Below are positions 1-9,016 of a stretch of 57,938 nt of DNA, piece after piece. The notes below the pieces were generated by a model. That model had not been told where the DNA came from, ran no database searches, and worked only from the letters and a program-made list of their open reading frames with translations. Both the position numbers and the translations under genes were made by a program. Source of the DNA: Paenibacillus antibioticophila (lineage in GTDB: Bacteria > Bacillota > Bacilli > Paenibacillales > Paenibacillaceae); contig NZ_HG005142.1 in the NCBI RefSeq assembly GCF_000455265.1, positions 55,802 to 113,739 of the forward strand, read 5' to 3'. The number at the start of each line of letters is the position of its first letter. The stretch's first letter is position 1.

Positions 1-1142
1 CCGTTCTCCACCTTGACAGCCGTTGCCTCGATTTCAAGCAAGGTGCCCATGTTCGCTCCATATACGGCTAGACCATTGACTACACCGATTTGCGACTGCT
101 CCGGGATTTTGCGTTCAGGACGCGGAGCAAGCTGACTGCTGGTCGCCACCCATTCCAAATCCTTGGCATCCAAATGTTCCCGCTTCTCGGTCAAAGCCAG
201 TCCGGCAGCCAGCTGCACCATATCTACAGCTTCACGGCCATTGGTCGCATACTTTTTAATCACCTCAACCGCCTCCGGACAAGGCTGGAAACCGATCCTC
301 TTTACGGCGTCCTCAGCGATCTGTGCGATCTCCTCAGGAAGCAGGGGCCTGAAGTAGATTTCCATGCAGCGCGAACGCAGCGCAGGAGGAATCTCCTGAG
401 GGGAACGGGTCGTTGCCCCGACAAGCCTGAAATCGGCAGGCAGGCCATTTTGAAAAATATCATGGATATAAGCCGGAGTCCCATGATCCTCTGAATTGTA
501 ATAAGCACTTTCCAGATAAACCTTTCTATCCTCCAGCACCTTCAACAGCTTGTTCATCTGAATCGAGTGAAGTTCCCCGATCTCATCAATGAAGAGAATC
601 CCTCCATGGGCTTTGGTTACTGCCCCCGGCTTCGGCTGAGGAATACCCGCCACGCCCATAGCCCCGGCTCCCTGATAGATCGGATCATGCACCGAACCGA
701 TTAAGGGGTCAGCAATGCCTCGCTCGTCAAAGCGGGCGATGGTGGCATCAATCTCCAGAAATTTCGCCTCCGCCTTGAACGGAGAGGCCGGGTTCTTCTT
801 CGCTTCCTCCATCACAACGCGAGCCGCCGCGGTCTTGCCAACTCCCGGCGGACCATAAATAATCACATGCTGCGGATTGGCGCTGCACAGCGCAGCCTTC
901 AGCCCGCGTAGTCCGTCCTTCTGACCGACAATATCGCTAAGCGCAGCCGGTCTTGTGCGCTCGGCGAGCGGCTTGGTTAAAGATATAGCTCTCAACTTGC
1001 GAAGCTTCTCCATTTCCTTGCGGGATTCGCGATCCACCGCACTCCGATTGCCCTTTTGGCTGCGGAGCTGATTCCAGAAGTAGAGGCCAATCACCACCGC
1101 AAAGAACATTTGAACTGCCATCAGAATGATACTTAAATCCAT
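1..1142 (-). CDS. lonB: ATP-dependent protease LonB (partial, runs off the left edge)
   Basis: LonB is a forespore-associated AAA+ Lon-type protease. About 380 N-terminal residues are visible. A hydrophobic N-terminal segment (about residues 3-24) would anchor it to the membrane. Walker A GPPGVGKT lies at about 97-104 and Walker B ILFIDE at about 182-187, and the visible part ends where the Lon protease domain begins, so the catalytic Ser/Lys are outside the window. The ATG at 1142 is preceded by GGGGAGG with about 9 nt spacing; an ATG at 1147 is out of frame. The gene follows ispG after a terminator and has its own sigma-F-like promoter, which fits the forespore expression known for B. subtilis lonB. 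Identity is strong from the sequence; localisation is inferred. Confidence 0.9.
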   Translation of the reverse strand, partial: MDLSIILMAVQMFFAVVIGLYFWNQLRSQKGNRSAVDRESRKEMEKLRKLRAISLTKPLAERTRPAALSDIVGQKDGLRGLKAALCSANPQHVIIYGPPGVGKTAAARVVMEEAKKNPASPFKAEAKFLEIDATIARFDERGIADPLIGSVHDPIYQGAGAMGVAGIPQPKPGAVTKAHGGILFIDEIGELHSIQMNKLLKVLEDRKVYLESAYYNSEDHGTPAYIHDIFQNGLPADFRLVGATTRSPQEIPPALRSRCMEIYFRPLLPEEIAQIAEDAVKRIGFQPCPEAVEVIKKYATNGREAVDMVQLAAGLALTEKREHLDAKDLEWVATSSQLAPRPERKIPEQSQIGVVNGLAVYGANMGTLLEIEATAVKVEN

Positions 1143-1178
1143 TTCATAGAGCCTCCCCACTTTTAACTGATACATGAT

Positions 1179-1207
1179 AGTATTGCCCTTTCCCACCATC
1201 GTAAAAC
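1179..1207 (-). promoter_or_regulatory. candidate sigma-F promoter of lonB
   Basis: On the minus strand the -10 GGCAATACT (1187-1179) matches the sigma-F/G pattern GGNNANANT. A near -35 GTTTTA (1207-1202) stands 14 nt upstream. B. subtilis lonB is known to be sigma-F dependent; the match here is by eye only. Confidence 0.4.
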
Positions 1208-1226
1208 GACAGAGCCTACGAAATAG

Positions 1227-1263
1227 AAAAAAAGCCGCAAAGCGTCAACCCCGCTTCACGGCC
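1227..1263 (-). terminator. rho-independent terminator of ispG
   Basis: On the minus strand GCCG...AGCG pairs with CGCT...CGGC and is followed by a run of eight T. It separates ispG from lonB. Confidence 0.75.
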
Positions 1264-1275
1264 TGGTATATAAAT

Positions 1276-2400
1276 TTATTTGATTTCCGTCGATAATCGA
1301 TGCTCTTTCCGGCCTGGAATTTCTCCGGTTGCCTCGTACACTTCCACAATATGATCAATTTCCTTTTTCAGCTCCGCCAGCAAATCAGCTTCAGGCACCT
1401 TACGGATCATCTCTCCATACCGGAACAGCAAGCCTTCGCCGCGCGCACCTGCAATGCCGATATCCGCTTCTCTCGCCTCTCCTGGCCCATTAACTGCACA
1501 GCCAAGTACGGACACCTTAATAGGAACCTTCAAATTAGCGATATAGTCCTCGACTTCATTGGCGAGCGAGAACAGATCGATATCCAGACGCCCGCATGTC
1601 GGACAGGATACAAGGGTAGCTGCGTTGGAGATCAGGCCAAATGTCTTGAGTAGCTCCCTTGCTACCTTCACTTCTTCCACCGGGTCCGCACTCAGTGAAA
1701 TGCGTACCGTCGAGCCAATTCCCATAGACAGCAAAGCGCCGATTCCTGCCGCACTCTTTACGGTTCCCGAGAACAGCGTTCCCGCCTCCGTAATTCCAAG
1801 ATGAAGCGGGTAAGGGATAACCTCCGCCGCCTTACTATAGGCTGCAATCGCCATCGGCACATCAGAGGCTTTTAAAGATACGATAATATCATGAAAATCC
1901 AGTTCTTCTAGAATGCCGATATGGTACAAGGCGCTTTCCACCATAGCCTCAGGAGTCGGATAGCCGTATTTCTCCAGTAAATGGCTTTCCAGCGAACCGG
2001 CGTTAACCCCGATACGGATCGGAATACCCCGTTCTTTACAAGCCTTTACCACAGCCTCCACCTTTTCGCGACGGCCAATGTTCCCCGGGTTAATCCGCAC
2101 CTTGTCGATCCCGTTCTCGATAGCTTTCAAGGCCAGCTTATAATTAAAATGAATATCCGCGACGAGCGGAATATGAATCTGCTTCTTGATCTCCTTGATG
2201 GCTTCTGCAGCCTCATCATTGTTGACCGTTACCCGGACAAGCTGGCAGCCTGCTTCCTCCAACCGCAGAATTTCCGCTACCGTAGCGTCAACATCTGCAG
2301 TCTTCGTTGTGCACATGCTTTGAATAAGTACTTCATTGCTGCCGCCAATCGTCAAATTCCCGACCTTGACCGGGCGCGTATTCTGTCTCAAGAAAGTCAT
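1276..2400 (-). CDS. ispG: 4-hydroxy-3-methylbut-2-en-1-yl diphosphate synthase (IspG/GcpE)
   Basis: IspG is the [4Fe-4S] enzyme of the MEP isoprenoid pathway that reductively converts MEcPP to HMBPP. With the chosen start the protein has 374 residues, the usual bacterial length. The cluster cysteines are visible as CPTCG (C266, C269) and [10 protein letters not shown] (C301), with the conserved Glu at 308. A longer frame with 16 extra residues exists, but the ATG at 2400 has GGGGGGAG about 7 nt upstream and gives the family-typical N terminus MTFLRQ. It lies between clpX and lonB, where B. subtilis has no such gene, so this is a local difference in gene order. Confidence 0.93.
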   Translation of the reverse strand: MTFLRQNTRPVKVGNLTIGGSNEVLIQSMCTTKTADVDATVAEILRLEEAGCQLVRVTVNNDEAAEAIKEIKKQIHIPLVADIHFNYKLALKAIENGIDKVRINPGNIGRREKVEAVVKACKERGIPIRIGVNAGSLESHLLEKYGYPTPEAMVESALYHIGILEELDFHDIIVSLKASDVPMAIAAYSKAAEVIPYPLHLGITEAGTLFSGTVKSAAGIGALLSMGIGSTVRISLSADPVEEVKVARELLKTFGLISNAATLVSCPTCGRLDIDLFSLANEVEDYIANLKVPIKVSVLGCAVNGPGEAREADIGIAGARGEGLLFRYGEMIRKVPEADLLAELKKEIDHIVEVYEATGEIPGRKEHRLSTEIK

Positions 2401-2521
2401 TACATATCTCCCCCCAATAACGCCAAAGCTCCACCCCTGGCAGAGCAAGCGGAATAAAACCGCCTCCTCCCCAGAAGTGGAGATTGGGTCATCTATGCTG
2501 TGAAAGCCGCGCAGTTAGAAC

Positions 2522-3784
2522 TTACGCGCTTTCCTCTTGCTTTTTGTTCTTGTTCTTCTTGCCTCCAAGCTCAGGAGACGTCTTCTCAACGACTACCTTC
2601 TCGGTGATCACGCAATCTGTAACATCATCCCGGGAAGGCACTTCGTACATCACATCCAGCATGATACCTTCAATGATTGCGCGAAGTCCACGGGCACCGG
2701 TATTCCGCTTGATTGCTTCCTGGGCAATGGCCTCCAGCGCCTTGGGCTCGAACTGCAAGTTCACATTATCAAGCTCCAGCAGCTTCTGGTATTGCTTCAC
2801 CAAGGCATTTTTGGGTTCGGCCAAAATCCGGACCAATGTCTTCTCATCCAACGGCTCCAAAGTCGAAATGACTGGAAGACGGCCGACAAACTCCGGAATC
2901 AGACCAAATTTAAGCAGGTCTTCAGGCAATACCATAGACAAGTATTCACCTGGCTTGAGGTCCTTTTGACCTTCACTGCCTGCGTTAAACCCGATGACCT
3001 TCTTGCCGATCCGACGCTTGATCATCTGCTCAAGCCCATCAAAGGCACCACCGCAGATGAACAAAATATTGGTCGTATCGATCTGGATAAATTCCTGATG
3101 CGGATGCTTGCGTCCTCCTTGCGGCGGAACGGAAGCTACTGTACCTTCCAATATTTTGAGCAATGCCTGCTGGACACCTTCGCCGGATACGTCACGGGTA
3201 ATGGACGGGTTTTCCGATTTACGGGCAACCTTATCGATCTCATCAATATAAATGATGCCGCGCTCTGCCTTCTCCACATCATAATCTGCGGCCTGAATGA
3301 GCTTCAATAGAATATTCTCGACATCCTCACCCACATAGCCCGCTTCGGTTAAGGATGTAGCGTCCGCAATTGCAAACGGAACATTCAGGATTTTCGCCAT
3401 GGTCTGAGCCAAGAGCGTCTTCCCTGACCCTGTAGGGCCAAGCAGCAAGATGTTACTCTTCTGCAATTCAACATCATCGATCTTGCTATGCGTATTTACC
3501 CGTTTGTAGTGATTGTACACCGCAACGGATAACGATTTTTTCGCATACTCTTGACCAATAACATATTGATCCAGAATATCGCGAATTTCTCTTGGCTTCG
3601 GAATTTCCTTCAGGTCCAGCTCTTCCTCATGGCCGAGCTCCTCTTCTACAATTTCCGTGCACAATTCGATACATTCATCACATATATATACGCCCGGTCC
3701 GGCAACAAGCTTGCGAACCTGCTCCTGCGATTTACCGCAGAAGGAACATTTCAGCTGTCCCTTTTCGTCGTTAAATTTAAACAT
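2522..3784 (-). CDS. clpX: ATP-dependent Clp protease ATP-binding subunit ClpX
   Basis: ClpX is the AAA+ unfoldase that delivers substrates to the ClpP barrel in the cytoplasm. The 420-residue protein has the N-terminal C4 zinc-binding domain (C13, C16, C35, C38), Walker A GPTGSGKT at 116-123, Walker B IIYIDEID at about 177-184 and the IGF loop that docks on ClpP. The tail is Lys/Glu-rich. It starts 20 nt downstream of clpP on the same strand, so the two are probably co-transcribed and produce both partners together. Confidence 0.96.
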   Translation of the reverse strand: MFKFNDEKGQLKCSFCGKSQEQVRKLVAGPGVYICDECIELCTEIVEEELGHEEELDLKEIPKPREIRDILDQYVIGQEYAKKSLSVAVYNHYKRVNTHSKIDDVELQKSNILLLGPTGSGKTLLAQTMAKILNVPFAIADATSLTEAGYVGEDVENILLKLIQAADYDVEKAERGIIYIDEIDKVARKSENPSITRDVSGEGVQQALLKILEGTVASVPPQGGRKHPHQEFIQIDTTNILFICGGAFDGLEQMIKRRIGKKVIGFNAGSEGQKDLKPGEYLSMVLPEDLLKFGLIPEFVGRLPVISTLEPLDEKTLVRILAEPKNALVKQYQKLLELDNVNLQFEPKALEAIAQEAIKRNTGARGLRAIIEGIMLDVMYEVPSRDDVTDCVITEKVVVEKTSPELGGKKNKNKKQEESA

Positions 3785-3803
3785 GTAAACACCCCTTCAA
3801 ATA

Positions 3804-4388
3804 TTAGATAGGCTTGGTGATGACCTGGTCGATAATCCCGTAGGCCTTAGCCTCTTCCGCGCTCATAAAAAAGTCGCGATCAGTGTCACGCTCGATTTTT
3901 TCAAGGGGTTGACCCGTTCGATCCACATAAATTTGGTTTAACTTCTCGCGTGTCTTAATAATCCACTCCGCGTGGATCTTGATATCGGCTGCCTGTCCCC
4001 GGACTCCGCCAAGCGGCTGGTGAATCATCACTTCACTATTCGGAAGCGCAAAGCGCTTGCCCGGTGCTCCCGCTGTCAGCAGCAATGAGCCCATGCTAGC
4101 AGCCATGCCCACACAAATCGTGGACACATCCGGCTTGATAATCTGCATCGTATCATATATACCCATACCGGCTGTAACGGAACCACCCGGAGAATTGATG
4201 TAGAGATGAATATCCTTTTCAGGATCCTCTGCAGCAAGGAACAGCAATTGGGCAATTACGAGATTGGCAACATCATCATCAATCGCATTGCTCAGGAAAA
4301 TAATTCGATCCTTGAGGAGTCTCGAATAAATATCATAAGACCGTTCTCCACGGTTTGTTTGCTCTACGACCATAGGTACCAGACTCAT
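3804..4388 (-). CDS. clpP: ATP-dependent Clp protease proteolytic subunit ClpP
   Basis: ClpP is the tetradecameric serine protease core. With the start at 4388 ([10 protein letters not shown]) it has 194 residues and the catalytic triad falls exactly at S98, H123 and D172, as in characterised ClpP. An in-frame ATG 7 codons upstream is less likely because AGAGAGG stands about 10 nt before the chosen ATG and the shorter N terminus matches other Bacillales. It is preceded by a good sigma-A promoter and followed directly by clpX. I saw no clear CtsR operator upstream. Confidence 0.96.
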   Translation of the reverse strand: MSLVPMVVEQTNRGERSYDIYSRLLKDRIIFLSNAIDDDVANLVIAQLLFLAAEDPEKDIHLYINSPGGSVTAGMGIYDTMQIIKPDVSTICVGMAASMGSLLLTAGAPGKRFALPNSEVMIHQPLGGVRGQAADIKIHAEWIIKTREKLNQIYVDRTGQPLEKIERDTDRDFFMSAEEAKAYGIIDQVITKPI

Positions 4389-4433
4389 TAGCGACCAACC
4401 TCTCTTCATGTTCAGATAAATTGCTTACCACAT

Positions 4434-4462
4434 ATTTTATCACGTTCATAGGGCTATGTCAT
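4434..4462 (-). promoter_or_regulatory. sigma-A promoter of clpP-clpX
   Basis: On the minus strand -35 ATGACA (4462-4457), a 17-nt spacer and -10 TAAAAT (4439-4434). The predicted start is near 4427, about 40 nt before the clpP ATG. Confidence 0.65.
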
Positions 4463-4554
4463 TTCTCACGCAATAACCCGCGTCTCTTTGAGATTACCTT
4501 ATGTAACAGTTGTATTTGCAGAACTATTCTGGAAATAACTGTATAGCAAAAAGT

Positions 4555-4592
4555 GAAAAATTAAGGCACGCATTTAAGTATACGTGCCTTAA
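4555..4592 (-). terminator. terminator of tig
   Basis: On the minus strand the inverted repeat AAGGCACG / CGTGCCTT is followed by AATTTTTC. It lies between tig and the clpP promoter, so tig and clpPX are separate units. Confidence 0.75.
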
Positions 4593-4634
4593 TGAATGTC
4601 ATGCAATTCAGCAAATGATTGCCAAGCGCAGTTC

Positions 4635-6038
4635 TTATTCTTCGTCTGCCTTCGCTTCAGCGGCTTCTTCCGCTTTCGGCTCGGACTTTGCTGCTTTCTT
4701 CGTTGTCTTCTTTGGCGCAGGCTTTGCAGCTTCTTCAGACTTTTCAGCCGCAACTTCCTTTGCGTTTGCAATCAGGAATTGGATCGTTTTGCGCAGAAGG
4801 ACATCTTCCCTCAAGCTGCCGAGCGAGCCGTTAGCAGCAAGAATATTGCGGATTTCTTCAGGGGAACGCTTGTAAGCATCAGCCATGTCCTGAAGCTCTT
4901 TGTTAATTTCTTCTTCCGAAGCATCGATATTCTCAGCCTTGGCGATTTGCTCAAGCACCAGGTTGTTGCGAACACGCTTCTCGGCATCGACCTTCATTTG
5001 CTCCTTCAAGTCTTCTACCGTTTGACCGGAGAATCCAAGGAACATATCCAGGTTCATGCCTTGCGCACGCAAGCGGTTGTCGAAGTCGCGAACCATGTTT
5101 TGTACTTCACTTTGAACCATGGCTTCTGGAATCTCTACTTCCGCATTTTCGCCAACTTTATCTACAAGTACCTTTTCACGTTCAGCTTCTGCTTCTTTGC
5201 TCTTACGGTCAGCAAGCTGTTTCTTCAAATCGGACTTGAATTCGTCCAATGTATCGAATTCGCTGACATCCTTTGCAAACTCATCATCAAGCGCTGGCAG
5301 TTCCTTACGCTTGATCTCATGAACCTTCACCTTAAATACAGCTTCCTTGTTAGCAAGCTCTTCTGCTTGGTAGTTTTCAGGGAAGGTTACAATAACATCC
5401 TTGAAATCTCCCGTAGCTAATCCGATCACTTGGTCTTCAAAGCCAGGAATGAAGGTGTTGCTTCCAAGCTCCAGGGAATAGCGCTCGGCTTTGCCGCCTT
5501 CAAACGGTACGCCGTCCACGGATCCGTCAAAGTCGATTACTACCGTATCACCTTGCTTAGCTGCTTCTTCGTCGATAACAACCAGTTCGGCATGACGCTC
5601 TTGCAGGCGAGTAAGCTCTTCATTCAGCTCGTCTTCGCTTACTTCAACGTTTGCAGCTGGAACTTCTACGCCTTTATAATCGCCAAGCTTCACTTCAGGC
5701 TTCACAATCACTTTAGCCTTGAACTTGAAGGCTTGTCCTTTTTCAAATTGCTCAATGTCTACTTCTGGACGGTCAACCGGGAAAATGTCGGTTTGCTCTA
5801 CCGCTTCAGAGTATACTTCAGGAAGCAAGATATCGATTGCGTCTTGGTACAGGCTTTCAACGCCAAAGCGGGCTTCAAAGATCGGCCGCGGCACTTTACC
5901 TTTACGGAATCCAGGTACATTTGCTTTTTTGACTACCTTTTGAAAAGCTTTATCCAGTGCTGCGGCGACACGTTCCGCATCCACTTCGACCTCGAGAACG
6001 CCGAGGTTCTTCTCTATTTTTTCCCAAGTTGCTTTCAT
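4635..6038 (-). CDS. tig: trigger factor (ribosome-associated chaperone, FKBP-type PPIase)
   Basis: Trigger factor binds the ribosome exit tunnel and protects nascent chains. With the start at 6038 (MKATWEKIEKN) it has 467 residues. The ribosome-binding motif GFRKGKVPR is at about 43-51, the FKBP-like domain spans about 155-245, and the helical SurA-like C-terminal domain follows. The last 40 or so residues form an Ala/Lys/Glu-rich low-complexity tail, longer than in the B. subtilis protein. The frame extends 20 codons upstream, but GGAGGGG stands just before the chosen ATG. Its neighbours ysoA-like and clpX reproduce the Bacillales synteny. Confidence 0.95.
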   Translation of the reverse strand: MKATWEKIEKNLGVLEVEVDAERVAAALDKAFQKVVKKANVPGFRKGKVPRPIFEARFGVESLYQDAIDILLPEVYSEAVEQTDIFPVDRPEVDIEQFEKGQAFKFKAKVIVKPEVKLGDYKGVEVPAANVEVSEDELNEELTRLQERHAELVVIDEEAAKQGDTVVIDFDGSVDGVPFEGGKAERYSLELGSNTFIPGFEDQVIGLATGDFKDVIVTFPENYQAEELANKEAVFKVKVHEIKRKELPALDDEFAKDVSEFDTLDEFKSDLKKQLADRKSKEAEAEREKVLVDKVGENAEVEIPEAMVQSEVQNMVRDFDNRLRAQGMNLDMFLGFSGQTVEDLKEQMKVDAEKRVRNNLVLEQIAKAENIDASEEEINKELQDMADAYKRSPEEIRNILAANGSLGSLREDVLLRKTIQFLIANAKEVAAEKSEEAAKPAPKKTTKKAAKSEPKAEEAAEAKADEE

Positions 6039-6245
6039 TTTATGCCTTCCCCTCCAAATTTCCATATACTTAAATACTGAAACCTCAATCGCGATCAAAC
6101 AGCTATCTTGGTTCCAGTATAGCTGTCATTGTTCCACGATCAGAATAACCATTACATTATAAACAACAATACAGCATTTTACAAGGGCTCATCCAAGCCG
6201 CGAATTTTCCGGACTTTTAAAGAGCATACCGCTACGATTCAAAGA

Positions 6246-7124
6246 CTAACCTTTCAGCCCGCCGGCGACAAATTGCCGGATGGAGCGATAAGCCTGCTCA
6301 TAACGGAGTCTCAGACTATCTGTGATACTGTACATGGAGCGAATCTCCTGTTCATCCAGGTTTGCCGGGACACTCTCTGACACCGTCTTATGCAATGCCG
6401 CCGCCCAGATATCAATGAAATCATCCTCTTCGTTGAGCAATGAAATATAGTCCTTCGTTCCATACATAGCCATGATAAACTGGCTCCAAAGCTCTTGCGA
6501 AAAATAAAACAAGGTTGGATTCTGCACCTGTGCATGATCCGCAATCCGATCCAAGACAGCATGTATCGGCCCAGGGAAATCCTCCGGATTCAGCGGAACA
6601 AAGTCCAACTCGATCTCTACTCTCTCGCCAGAGCGCGATAACGTAACGATCCCTGAAGTTCCCCTTCTTCGCAAAATCTGCAAGGCCCGAAACTGCAATA
6701 ATGGATGTAGTTGCTGCTGTTCCAGCCAGTCGATCAATGCCTTATCAACTTCCGGCTTATCGAGATAGGCCAGTTGGTCCAGCGCCAGCAAGGTCTGTTC
6801 GGACAGCGGCTTTTTGATAACAGTGTTTAGCAGCTTTTCGGCATATTGCCCATCCTCCGCCATCTTCGCCTCCAGATGTCGCCTCGCCATTTCTTCTTCT
6901 CCCTCGTCTTCTGTGCGGGATTGCTCCGCCGATTCTCCCTGAAGATTGGGAAATGCATCGATTAACCAATTCAACAAGGCGCGCCACTCGTCATACAGAC
7001 GTTCCTCTTGTCCTTGGCATTGCAACAAAAACCGCAACAGATCAGCCGCCTCGCCATATCGCTCCGTCTCCAGCATACGAGTCAGCTCAATCTGATAAAA
7101 ATCCAGTGTCTTCGGAAATAACAC
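6246..7124 (-). CDS. YsoA-like TPR/helical-repeat protein
   Basis: The roughly 292-residue protein is rich in helix-forming Leu/Glu/Gln, with an acidic patch (EDEGEEEM) near residue 72. I see no catalytic motif. Position directly upstream of tig and overall character match B. subtilis YsoA, a TPR-repeat protein of unknown role, and the assignment rests mainly on synteny. The start is uncertain: the first conventional codon is the GTG at 7124, which lacks a ribosome site. A strong AGGGGGTGG lies upstream of an in-frame ATC-ATT pair (7160-7155) that would add 11-12 residues. There is no ATG between the upstream in-frame stop and residue 1. Confidence 0.6.
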   Translation of the reverse strand: MLFPKTLDFYQIELTRMLETERYGEAADLLRFLLQCQGQEERLYDEWRALLNWLIDAFPNLQGESAEQSRTEDEGEEEMARRHLEAKMAEDGQYAEKLLNTVIKKPLSEQTLLALDQLAYLDKPEVDKALIDWLEQQQLHPLLQFRALQILRRRGTSGIVTLSRSGERVEIELDFVPLNPEDFPGPIHAVLDRIADHAQVQNPTLFYFSQELWSQFIMAMYGTKDYISLLNEEDDFIDIWAAALHKTVSESVPANLDEQEIRSMYSITDSLRLRYEQAYRSIRQFVAGGLKG

Positions 7125-7243
7125 CAGGTTGTTTTCGCTATTGTGATTCTCGCTAATGATACCACCCCCTGACGTCCGTTCTAATCAGTGAGATTATAGC
7201 ATAGAGATGCAAGAAGGCAAAAATGGGTCGAACAAGCAAGCTA

Positions 7244-7272
7244 TTGCGAAACCCGGATTAACGTGATAAAAT
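7244..7272 (+). promoter_or_regulatory. sigma-A promoter of tRNA-Arg copy 1
   Basis: -35 TTGCGA (7244-7249), 17-nt spacer, -10 TAAAAT (7267-7272). The expected start is about 16 nt before the mature tRNA. Confidence 0.65.
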
Positions 7273-7294
7273 ATTTTTTGCTTCTGTTTTTTAT

Positions 7295-7368
<74 letters not shown>

Positions 7369-7370
7369 TA

Positions 7371-7739
7371 TAGGATAAAGGCTCCTCTCGAGGAGCCTTT
7401 TCTTGTCCCATCGGGATGATAACCCCTGGGGGGTTCATCGGAGTGAGACAGTCGGTGCCCAGCGGACTGTCGGACGGAGTCTCGCGCCGAAGCGCGAGTA
7501 TCCCTTCTGGGACGTATAGGATAAAGGCTCCTCTCGAGGAGCCTTTTGTCGTTCCATCGGGATGATAACCCCTGGGGGTTCGTCGGAGTGAGTCGGTCAG
7601 TGCCCAGCGGACTGTCGAACGGAGTCTCGCGCCGAAGCGCGAGTATCCTTCTGGGACGTAGATAAAGAACCGGTTCGTATTGAACCGGTTCTTTTGCGTC
7701 CAAACGGGATGAGAACCCCTGAGGGTTCGTCGAGGGGCA
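7371..7739 (+). repeat. structured tandem repeat downstream of tRNA-Arg copy 1 (two full units plus a partial)
   Basis: Unit 1 (7371-7516) and unit 2 (7517-7660) are about 145 bp each and nearly identical. Each contains a terminator-like hairpin (GGCTCCTCTCGAGGAGCC then T-run), an imperfect inverted repeat built on GACTGT, a perfect hairpin CTCGCGCCGAAGCGCGAG, and finally a copy of the tRNA 3' end (CCTTCTGGGACGTA). A partial third unit (7661-7739) carries a different hairpin, AAGAACCGGTTC paired with GAACCGGTTCTT. Related copies occur at 10836-10981 (opposite strand) and 10258-10293. Confidence 0.8.
7377..7402 (+). terminator. terminator of tRNA-Arg copy 1
   Basis: AAAGGCTCCTC / GAGGAGCCTTTT, a perfect stem starting 8 nt after the tRNA end. 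It is the first element of repeat unit 1. Confidence 0.8.
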
Positions 7740-8295
7740 TCCTCTATCATTTCGTCAAAACAAAAAGCTCTCTGGGAAAATGGAGGTGTCACAAAACCAA
7801 AGGAGGCGGTTTCTTTGTACATTTAATACGGCATGGATCAACTCTGTTGACGAATATAAGCAATGCGTACATTTGATCTAAGGGAAGTACGGACATTATG
7901 TCTCCTTACGGTCCGCCTTTGGATGAGCCAAAATTGTAACGGACATTTTGGCTGCTTAGAGAGTAGAATGGAGTGAACCAGAGTCGTTTGAGCGTCCTAA
8001 GCGCCCGAAATGTCCGTTAACCCTTCGAATCATCAAAACAAGTCTGCTAAGAGTCTAAAATGTCCGCTAGCGAGCAGCAGAGGGCTAATTAGAGAGTCGC
8101 TTACGTTTGTAACCATCCAATGTATTAGGGGGCAAATTTTATACTTTTAGTCCTGCACAAAATCCTGAATCATAAATTTAATCAGCATATAAAAAACACA
8201 CCTCCTGAAAGTTGTGAACAGTCAGTTAGTGTGCATCGTTAATTAAATCAGGTTTTGTCGTGAACCTAAACCAAAATCAGTTAAAAAACTTTTGG
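7740..8295. other. non-coding stretch with scattered GGACATT motifs
   Basis: I see no supportable gene here. From about 7887 to 8071 a short motif recurs four times: CGGACATT twice on the plus strand (near 7890 and 7940) and its complement AATGTCCG twice (near 8009 and 8058). TAACGGACATTT and AAATGTCCGTTA form a perfect 12-bp inverted pair. An imperfect hairpin CCAAAA...TTTTGG at 8271-8295 may end the tRNA-Gly transcript. Confidence 0.5.
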
Positions 8296-8366
8296 AGCGG
8301 GTGAAGGGAATCGAACCCTCGCCTCAAGCTTGGGAAGCTGGCATTCTACCATTGAACTACACCCGC
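8296..8366 (-). tRNA. tRNA-Gly, anticodon CCC
   Basis: 71-nt cloverleaf on the minus strand. The acceptor GCGGGTG pairs with CACCCGC, the T-arm is GGTTCGATTCC and the discriminator is T. The anticodon loop reads TTCCCAA, so the anticodon is CCC and it decodes GGG. Confidence 0.92.
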
Positions 8367-8379
8367 ATTTAACTACACT

Positions 8380-8408
8380 ATTATAGCAATAAAGCGGATT
8401 GATTTCAA
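8380..8408 (-). promoter_or_regulatory. sigma-A promoter of tRNA-Gly
   Basis: On the minus strand TTGAAA (8408-8403), 17-nt spacer, TATAAT (8385-8380). The -35 overlaps the stop codon of the PilZ-like gene. Confidence 0.75.
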
Positions 8409-8782
8409 ATAACCATAATCTTTCGCTCTGCAGCAAGGGTGCGCAGATCGATATTCAATTGCTCCTTTTGAGCTGCATCTAATTCCAATTTCATTCCATA
8501 ATGGAATAACCCGTCTGCGACTTGCCGTTGCCAACGAACGTACCCCGCATACACCTGGGAGTTCTCGCCGAGATGAAGATGAATGGAGGCTCCAATCAAA
8601 TTCTGTACAACATGCAAATTCAGCGAGGTTTGAATTCTGCAGCCTGCCTTGCTGATATCAATCAGTACAGCCTCAGCAAGTTTGCTGGCCACAGCAGATT
8701 GATTAATTGTAGTAATCTGAATGAAACAGCCTGTAGGCGGAGTTAAGGAATACCTAAAGGGCTCTTTTCTGCGATTCTCCAT
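8405..8782 (-). CDS. PilZ-domain-like protein
   Basis: The 125-residue protein has the layout of a stand-alone PilZ domain, a cyclic-di-GMP-binding beta-barrel. A basic N-terminal segment RRKEPFR (residues 4-10) is followed by DISKAGCRI, which fits the (D/N)xSxxG signature, and later by a YGMKLEL strand. The first signature is off-consensus: RxxxxR rather than RxxxR. If functional it would be a cytoplasmic c-di-GMP receptor, but the partner process cannot be read from the neighbourhood. Its 3' end overlaps the tRNA-Gly promoter. Confidence 0.7.
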   Translation of the reverse strand: MENRRKEPFRYSLTPPTGCFIQITTINQSAVASKLAEAVLIDISKAGCRIQTSLNLHVVQNLIGASIHLHLGENSQVYAGYVRWQRQVADGLFHYGMKLELDAAQKEQLNIDLRTLAAERKIMVI

Positions 8783-8806
8783 GGATGAAATACAGCCTCC
8801 AACTTA

Positions 8807-9016
8807 TTATGTCTTAATGCCGTTCAGAATGAGTTGTACAACGTCGCGAATCTCCTTCTCCTCATCCCATGACTGCCCTTCTGAGAACAGAAAGCGCGTA
8901 ACAAACAACCCAATCAGTGAGGAGCCGATAAATCGAAAAATTGAAAACGAGGGGAGGTCCATGACCTCTCCCTTAGACTTATAATGCTCAAATAATCTCG
9001 ATAAACATGATTCATT
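8807..9016 (-). pseudogene. C-terminal remnant of a TetR/AcrR-type regulator
   Basis: On the minus strand an open frame of about 70 codons reads like the ligand-binding C-terminal part of a TetR regulator (segments FRFIGSSLIGLFVTRFLF and VVQLILNGIKT, then TAA TAA). It is closed upstream by an in-frame TAA at 9019-9017 and has no plausible start and no N-terminal helix-turn-helix. I call it a decayed fragment; family assignment is by pattern only. Confidence 0.5.

Noticed and set aside
4389..4560. CtsR operator upstream of clpP
   Set aside because: No tandem GGTCAAA-type heptads could be found in the interval.
8721..8984. Plus-strand open frame between pilZ and ldh
   Set aside because: No ribosome site, and the coding pattern on the opposite strand (TetR C-terminal remnant) explains the open frame.
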